Part shown: positions 29,689 to 38,661 of the stretch, in pieces
How positions within the stretch are numbered: position 1 is the stretch's first letter
How the letters are laid out: every line of letters begins with the position of its first letter
IMG/VR virus record: IMGVR_UViG_3300021478_000051
Span: 1-45,068 of that record
Strand: one strand, 5' to 3'
Source of the DNA: a virus
Length of the DNA: 45,068 nucleotides
Position numbers and translations under genes: made by a program
Notes under the pieces: model-generated
The model's input: the letters and a program-made list of their open reading frames with translations, nothing else
The model's database searches: none
What the model was told of the DNA's origin: nothing

Positions 29689-30192
29689 ATGGCACCAAAT
29701 CAGCAAACTCTCATGGAATTAGGCGCTCTGGCGATGAAAATTGCCGGTCACCCGAAGACGCGCCGGCAATTTCTCGGCCAGGTGAAGCAGGTCGACCCCA
29801 ATTACCGCGTTCCGGCCGATGTTCAGTTCGAGGAATTCAAGGAACAGCAGGCGCGTGAGCGCGAGGAAGAAAAAATCCGTGCAAAGGCCGAGCGCGACGA
29901 GCGCCAGCGTGCCAACCAACGCCAAAAACTGATCGATTCCGGCCGCTACACCGAGGAGCAGGTGGGCGAGATCGAGGAAAAGGTCATGAAAAAGTTTGGC
30001 CTCAACGATTTTGAGGCTGGAGCGAAGCTCTACGCGGCTGATTTCAAGCCGCAAAACCCCACCAACGCCGGCAACCAACGCCATGGGAGAATCTGGGAAT
30101 TCCCCAATTTGCCTGGTTTGCTGGAGAATCCAGACAAAGCGGCGAATGATGCTGCCTACGCCGTGATCGATGAACTTAGAGGAGCAAGGTAA
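29689..30192 (+). CDS. Scaffolding protein
   Basis: This gene encodes 167 aa from ATG 29689. Residues 45-105 form a long, highly charged helix (FEEFKEQQAREREEEKIRAK, AERDERQRANQRQK), the typical signature of phage scaffold proteins, and it directly precedes the capsid gene with TAATG coupling. It would template prohead assembly and then leave. Identification is from composition and position rather than family motifs. Confidence 0.65.
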   Translation: MAPNQQTLMELGALAMKIAGHPKTRRQFLGQVKQVDPNYRVPADVQFEEFKEQQAREREEEKIRAKAERDERQRANQRQKLIDSGRYTEEQVGEIEEKVMKKFGLNDFEAGAKLYAADFKPQNPTNAGNQRHGRIWEFPNLPGLLENPDKAANDAAYAVIDELRGAR

Positions 30193-31199
30193 TGCCCCAA
30201 TTCGGCCAAGGCATCATTCCGGCACAGGGTGCGATAGCTGCTGAGCTGGCGGCAATCACCCGGCGAGCATTCCTTCCCAAGGTTTTTATTCAACTTTGGA
30301 AGTCCACACCGTGGATGGCGGCGATGCTATCGCACGCTCAGGTCGCCTCTGGCGGCCTCTCGCCCATCACCGTGCCGCTGCAAGGCAACCCGATGGTGAC
30401 GATCCAGAACGTCGGCTATGACGGATCGTTCAACCAACCCGGCGTGACCCCTGGCCTCCAGAACGCCGAGTTCAACCTCAAGGGCTACCTCACCGCCATC
30501 CCCTTCCTTGGGATGGAAGGTCTGGTCCAGTTAGACTACTCGGTGGTGCCGCTGATCGAAGCGCGCATGAACGACGCCACTAACGTCACGCTCGATCGCT
30601 TCTCCACCGATATGTACAACAACATCGTCAACACCCAATCCATGATCGGATTGCCAGCGGCGATCGATGACGGCACCTTTGCCGCCGCCTACGGCGGCAT
30701 CTCGCGCCCGAACAACACTTTCTGGAAATCAACCTACGTCCACAACGGCGCTCCCACCACGCCGACGCGCAACCTCATGCTCCAGTACATCAGCCAGGTC
30801 ACGAAGGTAACGGGAGAAATCCCGAAAATGGGACTCATGGGCTTCGGCACCTGGACAAACCTCGCTCAGGACTTCACGCCAAATGAGCGATATGTTGTCA
30901 CTCCGAACCAGCCATTTGGCGAGGGCAAGGTTGAAGCGCTCTTTAGAGCTTTGGATGTTGCCGGCGTCCCATTCTATCCAGACCCGTATGCCCCCGAGGG
31001 GACTCTTTATCTCCTCAACACGGACTACCTGTCTCTCTACGTCCATGAGCGTGCCTCCTTCTATTTCACTGGCTTCGAATCAACGCTGGCCAATGGCCAG
31101 TTTGGCTACATCGGCGCGCTGCTGACGCTTCTAGAAATGGTGGACGTGAAGTGCAAGGCCCATGGCAAGTTCGACAACCTCGCGTTCCTGAACATCTAA
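30192..31199 (+). CDS. Major capsid protein (HK97-fold type)
   Basis: This gene encodes 335 aa with SD GAGGAG 7 bp upstream. The N-terminal arm (ELAAITRRAFLPKVFIQLWKSTPW), the LSPITVPLQGNPMVTIQNVGYDG strand region, an E-loop-like central part and the C-terminal ASFYFTGFESTLANGQFGYIGALLTLLEMV fit a podoviral HK97-fold coat protein of usual size. A diverged copy of its N-terminal arm occurs at 16035-16130. It forms the icosahedral shell together with scaffold and portal. Confidence 0.8.
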   Translation: MPQFGQGIIPAQGAIAAELAAITRRAFLPKVFIQLWKSTPWMAAMLSHAQVASGGLSPITVPLQGNPMVTIQNVGYDGSFNQPGVTPGLQNAEFNLKGYLTAIPFLGMEGLVQLDYSVVPLIEARMNDATNVTLDRFSTDMYNNIVNTQSMIGLPAAIDDGTFAAAYGGISRPNNTFWKSTYVHNGAPTTPTRNLMLQYISQVTKVTGEIPKMGLMGFGTWTNLAQDFTPNERYVVTPNQPFGEGKVEALFRALDVAGVPFYPDPYAPEGTLYLLNTDYLSLYVHERASFYFTGFESTLANGQFGYIGALLTLLEMVDVKCKAHGKFDNLAFLNI

Positions 31200-31209
31200 G
31201 GAGACCGAC

Positions 31210-32457
31210 ATGAGACTCGGTGGCCCGTTCCCCTTCAACCCAGCCGGTCCTTTCCCGATCGCTCTCGGCTCCGGTCAGTATGTCTACTTTCCGGCCGGCA
31301 ACTATCTGGTCACCCCTGGCCGACAAAGCGTTCTCCAGTGGTGGGACCCGATCTTGTCCACCTGGCGCAACTACTCCTGCGTCCCCGGCGGGTCTCAGGC
31401 TATCTCAGTCGATGGCTACAACTATCGTCTGATCAATCAATCAGGTGTTGTCCAGGCTGCGGCGATCACCAACGCCGGCTCCGGTGGCGTCAACGGCATT
31501 GGTCCGACTCAGACCGGCACGACTGTGGGCTTTGCTGCTCCTGGCGGCAACGGCCAGACGGCCAAGGGTTACGTCATCATCGGTGGAGCGCTCTCGGCCC
31601 CGACGATAACCCAAGCCGGCTCTGGCTTTGTGGTGCCGCCGCTGATCCTGATTGACCCGCCCCCGGCAGGAGGCATCCAGGCCACCGCCACCTCGACCAT
31701 CTCTGCGGCCGGCGTGCTCAACGGTGTCACCCTCCTTAACGTCGGTGCGGGTTACACCTCCGTGCCAAACTTCTATGTGGTCCCGCAGTTCCTGGACTAT
31801 CCGGGCCAGCCGGCGCTGCCCTATACCATCCCGACCTTGCCTACTCCGGTGGCGCCAAACTTCCCGCCCGGCCAGATCGCCATTGGCCCCGGCGGCGGCG
31901 GATTGGGCTCGGCCGCAGGCGCGATCCCGCAGCAATTCATGCAGGGCTTGCAGGCAGCGTTCCCGTTCTCGGCCGGTGCGCTGGTCACTTCCGGCGCCCT
32001 CACCGGTTCCGGCACCCTGACCGGTCTTGTTGTCACCGACTTCGGCTCTCTCTATACGGCCGTCCCGGCGATCACCTTTGCCGGCGGCACGCTCGCCGGC
32101 GGCGTTGCGGCTACCGCGCTCATGTCATGGGTCGTGACTGCCATCACCGGCTCCGGTGGTGTCGCCTATACCGTTGGCGAGCCCGTCATCAGCACGCTTG
32201 GCGAGTTGACTCCGACCACCACCGCCTTCAACAACAACAACCTGTTGCAGGGTCGTGAATTCCACGGCGTTCTGACCTCGACCGCCGGCGCGCTCTCGAT
32301 CGAAGACCCTGGCTTTGGGTTCCAGGTCGTCATGCTGCCGGCAAACTTCGGCGTTGCGCAGTCGTCTTCGATCGCAACCACCACGGTAACCTTCTCTGCC
32401 ATCACCATGGGCGGCGTGACCGACACGTCCGTTGTCCAGATGTTCATCAACGAGTAA
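31210..32457 (+). CDS. Capsid decoration / head-fibre-like protein with GSGY repeats
   Basis: This gene encodes 415 aa with SD AAGGAG upstream. The N-terminal domain (PIALGSGQYVYFPAGNYLV, LQWWDPILSTWRNYS) resembles head-decoration proteins seen directly after capsid genes. Residues about 130-190 and 270-320 contain beta repeats with GxGF/GxGY and PP motifs (AGSGFVVPPLILIDPPPAGG, VGAGYTSVP). The same repeat module is found in the proteins at 33156 and 34052. Confidence 0.6.
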   Translation: MRLGGPFPFNPAGPFPIALGSGQYVYFPAGNYLVTPGRQSVLQWWDPILSTWRNYSCVPGGSQAISVDGYNYRLINQSGVVQAAAITNAGSGGVNGIGPTQTGTTVGFAAPGGNGQTAKGYVIIGGALSAPTITQAGSGFVVPPLILIDPPPAGGIQATATSTISAAGVLNGVTLLNVGAGYTSVPNFYVVPQFLDYPGQPALPYTIPTLPTPVAPNFPPGQIAIGPGGGGLGSAAGAIPQQFMQGLQAAFPFSAGALVTSGALTGSGTLTGLVVTDFGSLYTAVPAITFAGGTLAGGVAATALMSWVVTAITGSGGVAYTVGEPVISTLGELTPTTTAFNNNNLLQGREFHGVLTSTAGALSIEDPGFGFQVVMLPANFGVAQSSSIATTTVTFSAITMGGVTDTSVVQMFINE

Positions 32458-32461
32458 GCCG

Positions 32462-32740
32462 ATGATGGATCGCCCGGACTACAAGGCCCTGCTGGACGCG
32501 GTCTCGCAAGCCAGGCGCAACGCCTGGAATACTGTACCGCGTGATAGCAATGATCACCTGGAAGCCGGCATGTTCCTTGCCATGTTCGATGCCGCTTTCA
32601 CCTACATGCGCGACCATCCACCCCCGGCAGCGGCCGCGCCTGTGGAGAAGCCGGCGGTTCTTGATTCGGCCCTCCCCCTCGTGGAAGAACCGCCGGCAGC
32701 CCCCGTACCAGATTTCTTGATGGAGCGTGTCAATGACTGA
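32462..32740 (+). CDS. Small head-region protein
   Basis: This gene encodes 92 aa from ATG 32462 (a second ATG follows at 32465). Helical N-terminal half (YKALLDAVSQARRNAWNTV) and proline-rich C-terminus. Its stop overlaps the next start (ATGACTGA). Function unknown. Confidence 0.5.
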   Translation: MMDRPDYKALLDAVSQARRNAWNTVPRDSNDHLEAGMFLAMFDAAFTYMRDHPPPAAAAPVEKPAVLDSALPLVEEPPAAPVPDFLMERVND

Positions 32741-33149
32741 AACCGAACTCGACACGCCGCAGGTGATGAATGTGAAGATCGTCAATCGCAACGACTTCAC
32801 CATTGCTGACCGCTTCGATGGCGTGCCCTATGTCTTCGAGCCGAATCACCCTGTCTCGGTCCCGATCGATGCAGCCAATCACATCTTTGGCTGGTTCCCT
32901 GGCGCCGAACAGGCCAACGTCAAGCGTCACGTACAGAAGCGATTTGGCTGGAACACGCCGGCCATGGAAACGAGCGGCCAGAATAACCGCTTCTTCGGCA
33001 ACCTGGAGATCACCCCGATCCTGTACCGCATGGTGCCGGTCGAGGTGGACGACGAAGGCGAGCCGGTCGAGCCTACCGCGCCGGCGCAGCGTGCTCCCAA
33101 GGTCAACAAGATGATGGCGGCGGCTGATGTTGCCCAATCGAGAAGTTGA
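32733..33149 (+). CDS. Head/neck protein, unknown
   Basis: This gene encodes 138 aa; ATG 32733 was preferred to GTG 32727 because of coupling. VNRNDFTIADRFDGVPYVFEPNHPVSVP and HIFGWFPGAEQANVKRHVQKRFGWN resemble small proteins found beside podoviral neck genes. No assigned activity. Confidence 0.5.
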   Translation: MTETELDTPQVMNVKIVNRNDFTIADRFDGVPYVFEPNHPVSVPIDAANHIFGWFPGAEQANVKRHVQKRFGWNTPAMETSGQNNRFFGNLEITPILYRMVPVEVDDEGEPVEPTAPAQRAPKVNKMMAAADVAQSRS

Positions 33150-33155
33150 GCATGA

Positions 33156-34052
33156 ATGAACCTTGCCGGATATATCACGCAGGTGCAGGAGCTGGTGCAT
33201 GACAGCGCCGGCATCGACTACACCACCCAGGAACTGACCAATTTCATCAACAACGCGCGCCAGCGCGTTGCTCTCGATTTCCACTGCGTTCGCCAGCTCT
33301 ACATCGATCTCAGCACCATAGTTGCGCAAGAAGTCTACCCGATCACCAGCGGTATCGCTGGCGTTGAGGTGGTCACTGGCGGCACCTATGTGCCGCCAGC
33401 TATCCCAACCGTCACCTTCGACCCGCCTCCTGCCGGCGGCATCCAGGCCACTGGCATCGCCGTAATGAACAGCACCAACACGGCGGTGGCATCTGTCGGT
33501 ATGACCAATTGGGGGCTTGGCTACACCGCCATACCGAATGTTGTTTTCTCTGGCGGCGCGCCGGCGGCCACAGGAAACTGTAACGCCCAGGCGCTCCTCC
33601 AGGTTTTGGATATACTTTCGATCTCTTTCATTTTCGGCGTCCAGCGCACCATGCTGCAATGGAAGCCGTTTACTCTTTTCCAGGCCGTCTTCCGTGCCAA
33701 CCTCAACAACGTCGGCCAGCCGGCGGCGTGGAGCAACCTGACGGAGTCTAATCAGTTCTACATCTACCCGATCCCTGACCAGAACTATGAGCTGGAGATA
33801 GATGCGATCACGCTGCCGAATTTTCTGGTCAATCCGACCGATGCCGATTTGCAGATCATGTATCCAATGGCGGATTGCGTGCAATTTTATGCGTCCCACC
33901 TGGCGCTGCTGAAGGCGCAAAACTTCGAGCAGGCCGAGTACATGCACAAAAAGTACAAAGCCAGGCAGATGGAGGTGCAGCTTACGCGCCAGAGCCGGCG
34001 GATTTCCAATCCCTATCAGACATTCTGGCGGCGCCTGCAACGGGGCTTCTAA
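33156..34052 (+). CDS. Head-tail adaptor-like protein with inserted GSGY module
   Basis: This gene encodes 298 aa. The N-terminus (MNLAGYITQVQELVHDSAGIDYTTQELTNFINNARQRVALDF) is typical of podoviral head-tail connector/adaptor proteins. Residues 65-145 are an inserted beta module (TVTFDPPPAGGIQATG, GLGYTAIPNVVFSGG) shared with the decoration and nozzle proteins. The C-terminal helical part (YASHLALLKAQNFEQAEYMHKKYKARQME) resumes the adaptor fold. It likely attaches to the portal. Confidence 0.6.
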   Translation: MNLAGYITQVQELVHDSAGIDYTTQELTNFINNARQRVALDFHCVRQLYIDLSTIVAQEVYPITSGIAGVEVVTGGTYVPPAIPTVTFDPPPAGGIQATGIAVMNSTNTAVASVGMTNWGLGYTAIPNVVFSGGAPAATGNCNAQALLQVLDILSISFIFGVQRTMLQWKPFTLFQAVFRANLNNVGQPAAWSNLTESNQFYIYPIPDQNYELEIDAITLPNFLVNPTDADLQIMYPMADCVQFYASHLALLKAQNFEQAEYMHKKYKARQMEVQLTRQSRRISNPYQTFWRRLQRGF

Positions 34053-35830
34053 TGTCAAAGATTAGCGAGACTCAGAAGTCCACATTCGACTACATCATCT
34101 TTCGCGGCTTCGAAACGATGGATACGCAGTCGGCGCGTCAGGCGCTGCCTGTCAACAAGCTGGCATGGTGTGAGAACCTTCAGATCGTTGGCCCCAATCA
34201 ATTGATCGCCTGCAACGGGCCGGCGCCATCCATTGCCATATTGCCTGGCGAAGTCATCCTTTCAAAGTTCTCGGCTAACTTTACGCCTCCTGGCGGCGTC
34301 AACACCGATTTCATAATTTGCTTTACTCAGTCTGGCGCCGGCTACCAGGTCAACGCCATAACTGGAGCCTTCGTTAAATTTGCGCTCGCCGGCACCTTCT
34401 CGCCTGCGCCAGACATGACGGTGTGGTCGTCACAGCGTATTTTGATCGCTGATCCGATCGCCGGCTATTGTACCTGGGATGGCCATACCTTCGTGCAGAC
34501 CGGCGGTGTCTCGCCAAACATTGTCGTCACCAATGGAGGATCAGCGTATGGAGCACCGCCCAGCGTCACTATTTCTGGGGGGTCCGGTGTCGGCGCCACA
34601 GCCCACTCAGTCATCACCGGAGGAGTGGTCACGGCGGTTATTCTCGATACCCCCGGGACCGGCTTCAAGGCGGGGGACACCCTCACTGTCACCTTCGGCA
34701 GCGGAGCAGCTGCTGCAACAGCTATTGTCTGGCCTTTCTTTGCCCTCACTGCAACAACCCTTGCAATCTTCGCCGGCCGCGTCTGGTTGGCGGGCACGCG
34801 CAACCTTACATGGACGGGCACAAAAGGCTTCGATGATGCGGCGGCGGCGGATGCTGCGGGGTCAACGGTGATCAATGATGCCGATCTTGTCCACCAAATC
34901 ACCGCGCTACGCGCTCTTAACAACTTCCTCTACATATTCGGTGACAATAGCATCAAGCAAATTGGCACAGTCACTGTTAGTGGCTCCTCCACGATCTTCA
35001 ACATCGTCACTCTGTCCTCCGATCAAGGTACTCCCTTCCCACGGGCGATTACCTCTTACAATCGGCTAATCCTATTTGCCAACAAAGTGGGCGTGTACGC
35101 CGTGCTTGGTGCCTCGGTTGAAAAGGTCTCCGACCCCATGGACGGCATCTTTGCGCTGGCGGATTTCAGCCAGCCATTGCAGGCCGCCGTGCAGGATTTG
35201 CACACGTCGCTGCATACTTTTTTGCTGCTGATGCGGTACAAAGACCCGCTGCAAGGCATCACCCGATCCTTGATTTTGTGCTTCTACAAGAACCGCTGGT
35301 TCGTCGCCAACCAGGGCAATCAGCTCACGGCCATATGCACGGCGTCGATCGCTGGTCTGACAGAAACATTCGCTTCGTCCGGCAACGACGTTACGCAGAT
35401 TTTCCAGAGCAACATTCCTGTTCCGGTTATCTTTCGCACGTCGCTCAGCGACAACAATGCCCCGCACCAAGGCAAGAAGGCGTTGCGGGCTGCGATCATG
35501 CTAAGCACCAGCAACTTCACGACCGTCAACTTTACCGTGGATACCGAAAATGGAAGCCAACCTTTCCCGTTTCAATCTGGATCAGCAATGGTCTTTCTCA
35601 ACAACGCCGGACAACAAGTTGTCTTCCTTAATAACGCATCCCAAGTGGTCAACTTCTTCACGACCGGTCTTCTGTACCAGAGAACACCCGCAGCCGGGAC
35701 CGGCATTTATCTTGGTTTGGGACTGACAGGAACCTTTGCCGGCGGCAGCGGGACGGGTGGTTTCACCATCAACCAGGCGCTGCTAGAGTATCAGGACAAC
35801 GCCGTGATGGCCTCCAGAATGAGCGCGTGA
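34052..35830 (+). CDS. Tail nozzle / stopper-like protein with GSGY insert
   Basis: This gene encodes 592 aa; ATG 34052 is coupled to the previous stop (TAATG). The overall pattern (ETQKSTFDYIIFRGFETMDTQSARQALPVNKLAWCENLQ, ITSYNRLILFANKVGVYAVLGASVEKVSDPMDGIF) is that of podovirus beta-propeller tail nozzle proteins. A GSGY module (NGGSAYGAPPSVTISGG, GTGFKAGDTLTVTFGSG) is inserted near residues 155-230. It would cap the tail and seal DNA until infection. Confidence 0.65.
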   Translation: MSKISETQKSTFDYIIFRGFETMDTQSARQALPVNKLAWCENLQIVGPNQLIACNGPAPSIAILPGEVILSKFSANFTPPGGVNTDFIICFTQSGAGYQVNAITGAFVKFALAGTFSPAPDMTVWSSQRILIADPIAGYCTWDGHTFVQTGGVSPNIVVTNGGSAYGAPPSVTISGGSGVGATAHSVITGGVVTAVILDTPGTGFKAGDTLTVTFGSGAAAATAIVWPFFALTATTLAIFAGRVWLAGTRNLTWTGTKGFDDAAAADAAGSTVINDADLVHQITALRALNNFLYIFGDNSIKQIGTVTVSGSSTIFNIVTLSSDQGTPFPRAITSYNRLILFANKVGVYAVLGASVEKVSDPMDGIFALADFSQPLQAAVQDLHTSLHTFLLLMRYKDPLQGITRSLILCFYKNRWFVANQGNQLTAICTASIAGLTETFASSGNDVTQIFQSNIPVPVIFRTSLSDNNAPHQGKKALRAAIMLSTSNFTTVNFTVDTENGSQPFPFQSGSAMVFLNNAGQQVVFLNNASQVVNFFTTGLLYQRTPAAGTGIYLGLGLTGTFAGGSGTGGFTINQALLEYQDNAVMASRMSA

Positions 35831-36180
35831 TGCCAATCTTTTTTCATGATATTGTCCTGCCGCGTGACCCGATCGGCTTCTCGATCTGGCTACAGGAGCA
35901 CTACCTTGAGCACGCCCAATTCGTTCGAGTTTTCCAGGCTCGCACGCCTCCGCTGTTTATCCCGGACTACAACTTTGCCCTCTGGGAAGACAGCAAGCCA
36001 GTTATCAGCGCCTGGCTCGAATCACACCAGGCGGCACACCAGGGATTACGCACCTACACTGGAGTTGGCGGCATTGATCTGGCTGATGTTGATCTGAGTA
36101 AGGAGGACCAATGGTTCACATGGATGGACACCCACGCGGACGAGCACAGCCTGATCAGGGGGGCGCTCGGGATATCCTGA
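35830..36180 (+). CDS. Small tail-region protein
   Basis: This gene encodes 116 aa from ATG 35830 (TGATG coupling). FHDIVLPRDPIGFSIWLQEHYLEHAQFV and WLESHQAAHQGLRTY match a small protein commonly preceding GNAT genes in podoviral tail regions. It is histidine rich (about 9 His), function unknown. Confidence 0.55.
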   Translation: MPIFFHDIVLPRDPIGFSIWLQEHYLEHAQFVRVFQARTPPLFIPDYNFALWEDSKPVISAWLESHQAAHQGLRTYTGVGGIDLADVDLSKEDQWFTWMDTHADEHSLIRGALGIS

Positions 36181-36641
36181 CGTTCGATATTGAACGGCTC
36201 TCCCGCTACTCGATCCCGCCAGCCCTTTTGGAGGCTCATTACAAAGAGCTAGCACCGCTTCAGCATATCAACAAGCTGAAGCCGGATTGGGAGGCTTATA
36301 GTCACATGCAGCAATTGGGCGATCTGCTGTTCGTGACCGCCCGCATCACCACCAGGCCATGTCACATGGTAGGCTACATGGTGCTGGTGGTGCGACCACA
36401 TTTGCATTACGGCGACGTGCTGGTGGCAATTGATGATATCCACTATTTGGCGCCGGAATATCGGGGTGCCGGCTGGGGCAAGAAGCTGATCGAGTTTGCG
36501 GAGCAAGCCGCCGCCAATATGGGTGCCAAAATCTTCTCGGTGCGCTGCAAAGCCAAGAGCAACCATGGCTATATCTTCGAATCGTTGGGCTATGAGCTGA
36601 CCGATCTCGTCTACATCAAGGATTTGACCAATGTTGGATGA
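36111..36641 (+). CDS. GNAT-family acetyltransferase
   Basis: This gene encodes at most 176 aa. DDIHYLAPEYRGAGWGKKLIEFAEQAAANMGAK contains the acetyl-CoA P-loop motif (R-G-x-G-x-G/K type), and HGYIFESLGYELTDLVYIKD is the GNAT C-terminal strand. Homologues seem to begin with LTFDIERL, so translation may start near 36177 (a CTG overlapping the previous stop) rather than at ATG 36111, which overlaps the neighbour by 70 bp. It is a common but unexplained companion of podoviral tail genes; acceptor unknown. Confidence 0.7.
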   Translation: MVHMDGHPRGRAQPDQGGARDILTFDIERLSRYSIPPALLEAHYKELAPLQHINKLKPDWEAYSHMQQLGDLLFVTARITTRPCHMVGYMVLVVRPHLHYGDVLVAIDDIHYLAPEYRGAGWGKKLIEFAEQAAANMGAKIFSVRCKAKSNHGYIFESLGYELTDLVYIKDLTNVG

Positions 36642-38613
36642 TCTGTTTCGTTTTTGGCAGCCGAGCTGGTTGTTCTGCGCCAGCGACGATGACGACGGAG
36701 GGGATGGGGGTGACGGCGGCGATGGGGGTGACGGCAAGAGTGACGGCGGTGACGGCAAGTCGGACGGTGGTGACGGCAAGGGTGACGGCGGCAAGAGCGA
36801 CGGTGGCGCTGGTGGTGGGGGCACCGGTGACGGTGGCGCAGGCGGCGGTGGCGGTGGCGGCGACGGCACCGGTGGAGGAGGTACTACAGATGGCGGCGAC
36901 GGCACCGGCGCAAATGATCCCACTGGCGGGAACCAAGACCCTGGAGGCGGTGGCGGGGGCGGTAACAAGGATGATGGCACCGGCCCCGGTGACGCCACTG
37001 GCGGGAACCAAGACCCTGGTGGCGGAGCGGGGGGTGGCGCTGACGCAACTGGAGCCGGACCTTCCGATGCGGGTGCCGGCGGGCCAGCATCAGATGCGAC
37101 GGGCGGGACTCAAGACCCGGCCGCCGGTGGTGGAGGTGGCCCAACATCAGAAGCCGGATTGGGAGGCGTATCAGGTGTTTCTGGCGATGCCTCGGCCGCT
37201 CTGAGTTCCGCCTCACCTGCGGCGGCTGCGGAAGCAGCCGGGTTACCAGGCGGCGTTACCAGCGCGTCAGATATTTTGGCCGGTATCAGTTCTCCGGTTT
37301 CGGCCGCGCTTTCTGACGCTAGCCCGCAACAGACAGCCCTCACTGAATCAACGGCACCTGGCGTGTGGTCAGGTTTTGGGATTAACGGAGGCAATATCGG
37401 GCCGCAGCCGGGAGCTGATTTTGGCAACATGGTTGGCAATATGCAAAGCGCGCCACCAAGCTCATTCAATGAGCAACTGGGTCTTTCGCCGGGCATGTTT
37501 GAAGCGCCACCCGGAAATGGTCCGATGGATTTCATGGACCCGGACTTTACGCCGCCAAACCAAATCCCGGACACCTCGCCGCCTCCAGGATTCACTCCAA
37601 CGCCAGCGCCAAATGGTGGGTTTGGTATCGGTTCGTTGCTCGGTATCTCGCCGGCAGCTGCGGCCGATTTACAAGCCGCGCCGGCGCCAGCGGTTGCCAC
37701 TATCGACTCGACCAATCCAAATGTTCCTGAGCTGGCGGGAGGGCTGATGCCCGGAGTTACGCCGGCAGCGGAGGCTGGCTTCACCACCCTGGGAGCGCCT
37801 ATCGCAGGCCCTGACATGGGGCCGACGCCGGGACCGATACCGGCATCTTTTGTTGGTACAGGCGCATTCAACGCTATCGATGCGGCAGCGCCGCCTGCGC
37901 CAATAAATGCCAGCTTCAACCAAGAGGCAGGGCTGCTTCCTGGGCCTTCAACAACACCGGAACGCCAACGCCGGCCAAAATGGACAGCCAGAATCTTTCA
38001 CCCAACGCTACGGTTGCCGCCGGTGCGGCGGCTGGCATGTTCCCAGGCGGCGCGCCGGCTGATCCTAGCGCGCTACAGGTCGCAAGCGGGCCGGCGACGG
38101 CTACCGCCCCCAGCGCAGCGCCGGCCGGACCCGGCAGCGTGGCTAACATTCCCGCAAGCGGCCCGGCGGCCGGGCCGGCGACAACGCCAGACACGACAAG
38201 TCCGATCTCTGGACCGAGTGCGCCCGTCAGCGCGGAAGCTGCGACAGCGCTTGCTAATCCATCTACCAGCCCCACCGGCCTGGGCGGCGGTTCAAGCGCT
38301 GACGCCAACTCGCTGGCGGCATCTATCGTGCAGCCCATACCCGGCTCACCGGGCAGTCCGACCGGGCCGCAGCCACAAGGCCCGTTTGTCCCGCCTCCTT
38401 TCGTGCCTCCACCGACTGCTTCTGATGGCGGCAACTTCAATCCCGAATCAGGGATTTACGGCAATCCTGGCATGCCCGGCGGTCCCGCTTTTTTGGGGAA
38501 TCCGACAGACCCTAATGGAGCTGGCGGTGTGGCCCTGCCGGGCGGCGTCCCCGGGCCGCAACGGGTGTATAACAACCCGCCCCCGGCTGATGGCGCCCCG
38601 GGTGGAAACGTAA
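36631..38613 (+). CDS. Low-complexity Gly/Asp-rich virion-region protein, frame changes near 37950-37980
   Basis: The nominal frame is 660 aa. Residues 1-18 are hydrophobic/aromatic (MLDDLFRFWQPSWLFCAS). A Gly/Asp tandem-repeat region (about 19-90) and three copies of a TGGNQDPGGG-type repeat follow (about 95-175). From about residue 435 this frame becomes Arg-rich and unlike a real protein, while the -1 frame (37980-38660) carries on the Gly, Pro and Ala-rich style. A sequencing indel or -1 frameshift probably joins them into one protein of about 675 aa. Located before the internal virion genes. Confidence 0.55.
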   Translation: MLDDLFRFWQPSWLFCASDDDDGGDGGDGGDGGDGKSDGGDGKSDGGDGKGDGGKSDGGAGGGGTGDGGAGGGGGGGDGTGGGGTTDGGDGTGANDPTGGNQDPGGGGGGGNKDDGTGPGDATGGNQDPGGGAGGGADATGAGPSDAGAGGPASDATGGTQDPAAGGGGGPTSEAGLGGVSGVSGDASAALSSASPAAAAEAAGLPGGVTSASDILAGISSPVSAALSDASPQQTALTESTAPGVWSGFGINGGNIGPQPGADFGNMVGNMQSAPPSSFNEQLGLSPGMFEAPPGNGPMDFMDPDFTPPNQIPDTSPPPGFTPTPAPNGGFGIGSLLGISPAAAADLQAAPAPAVATIDSTNPNVPELAGGLMPGVTPAAEAGFTTLGAPIAGPDMGPTPGPIPASFVGTGAFNAIDAAAPPAPINASFNQEAGLLPGPSTTPERQRRPKWTARIFHPTLRLPPVRRLACSQAARRLILARYRSQAGRRRLPPPAQRRPDPAAWLTFPQAARRPGRRQRQTRQVRSLDRVRPSARKLRQRLLIHLPAPPAWAAVQALTPTRWRHLSCSPYPAHRAVRPGRSHKARLSRLLSCLHRLLLMAATSIPNQGFTAILACPAVPLFWGIRQTLMELAVWPCRAASPGRNGCITTRPRLMAPRVET

Positions 38614-38660
38614 ACCCTGAAGAAGGCATCTACGCCCTACTGAACAACGCGGGACCGTAA
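37980..38660 (+). CDS. Continuation of the Gly/Pro-rich protein in the -1 frame
   Basis: This frame encodes 226 aa from ATG 37980, which has no SD. Its sequence (NLSPNATVAAGAAAGMFPGG, then GGNFNPESGIYGNPGMPGGPAFLG and GGNVNPEEGIYALLNNAGP) matches the composition of the upstream frame. A slip by -1 on the AAAA at 37977-37980 would lead directly into this ATG. It could be translated by frameshift, by internal initiation, or be the true 3' end if an indel error exists. Confidence 0.55.
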   Translation: MDSQNLSPNATVAAGAAAGMFPGGAPADPSALQVASGPATATAPSAAPAGPGSVANIPASGPAAGPATTPDTTSPISGPSAPVSAEAATALANPSTSPTGLGGGSSADANSLAASIVQPIPGSPGSPTGPQPQGPFVPPPFVPPPTASDGGNFNPESGIYGNPGMPGGPAFLGNPTDPNGAGGVALPGGVPGPQRVYNNPPPADGAPGGNVNPEEGIYALLNNAGP

Positions 38661-38661
38661 A

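Noticed and set aside
32730-34058. 442-codon minus-strand ORF
   Set aside because: Fully antisense to two coupled virion genes with better family matches; long antisense frames are expected at this GC content.
36690-36900. Gly/Asp repeats as RTX calcium-binding nonapeptides
   Set aside because: They lack the GGxGxDxUx periodicity and hydrophobic position.
36249-36998. 249-codon minus-strand proline-rich ORF
   Set aside because: Antisense image of the GNAT gene and the Gly/Asp repeats of the gene at 36631.
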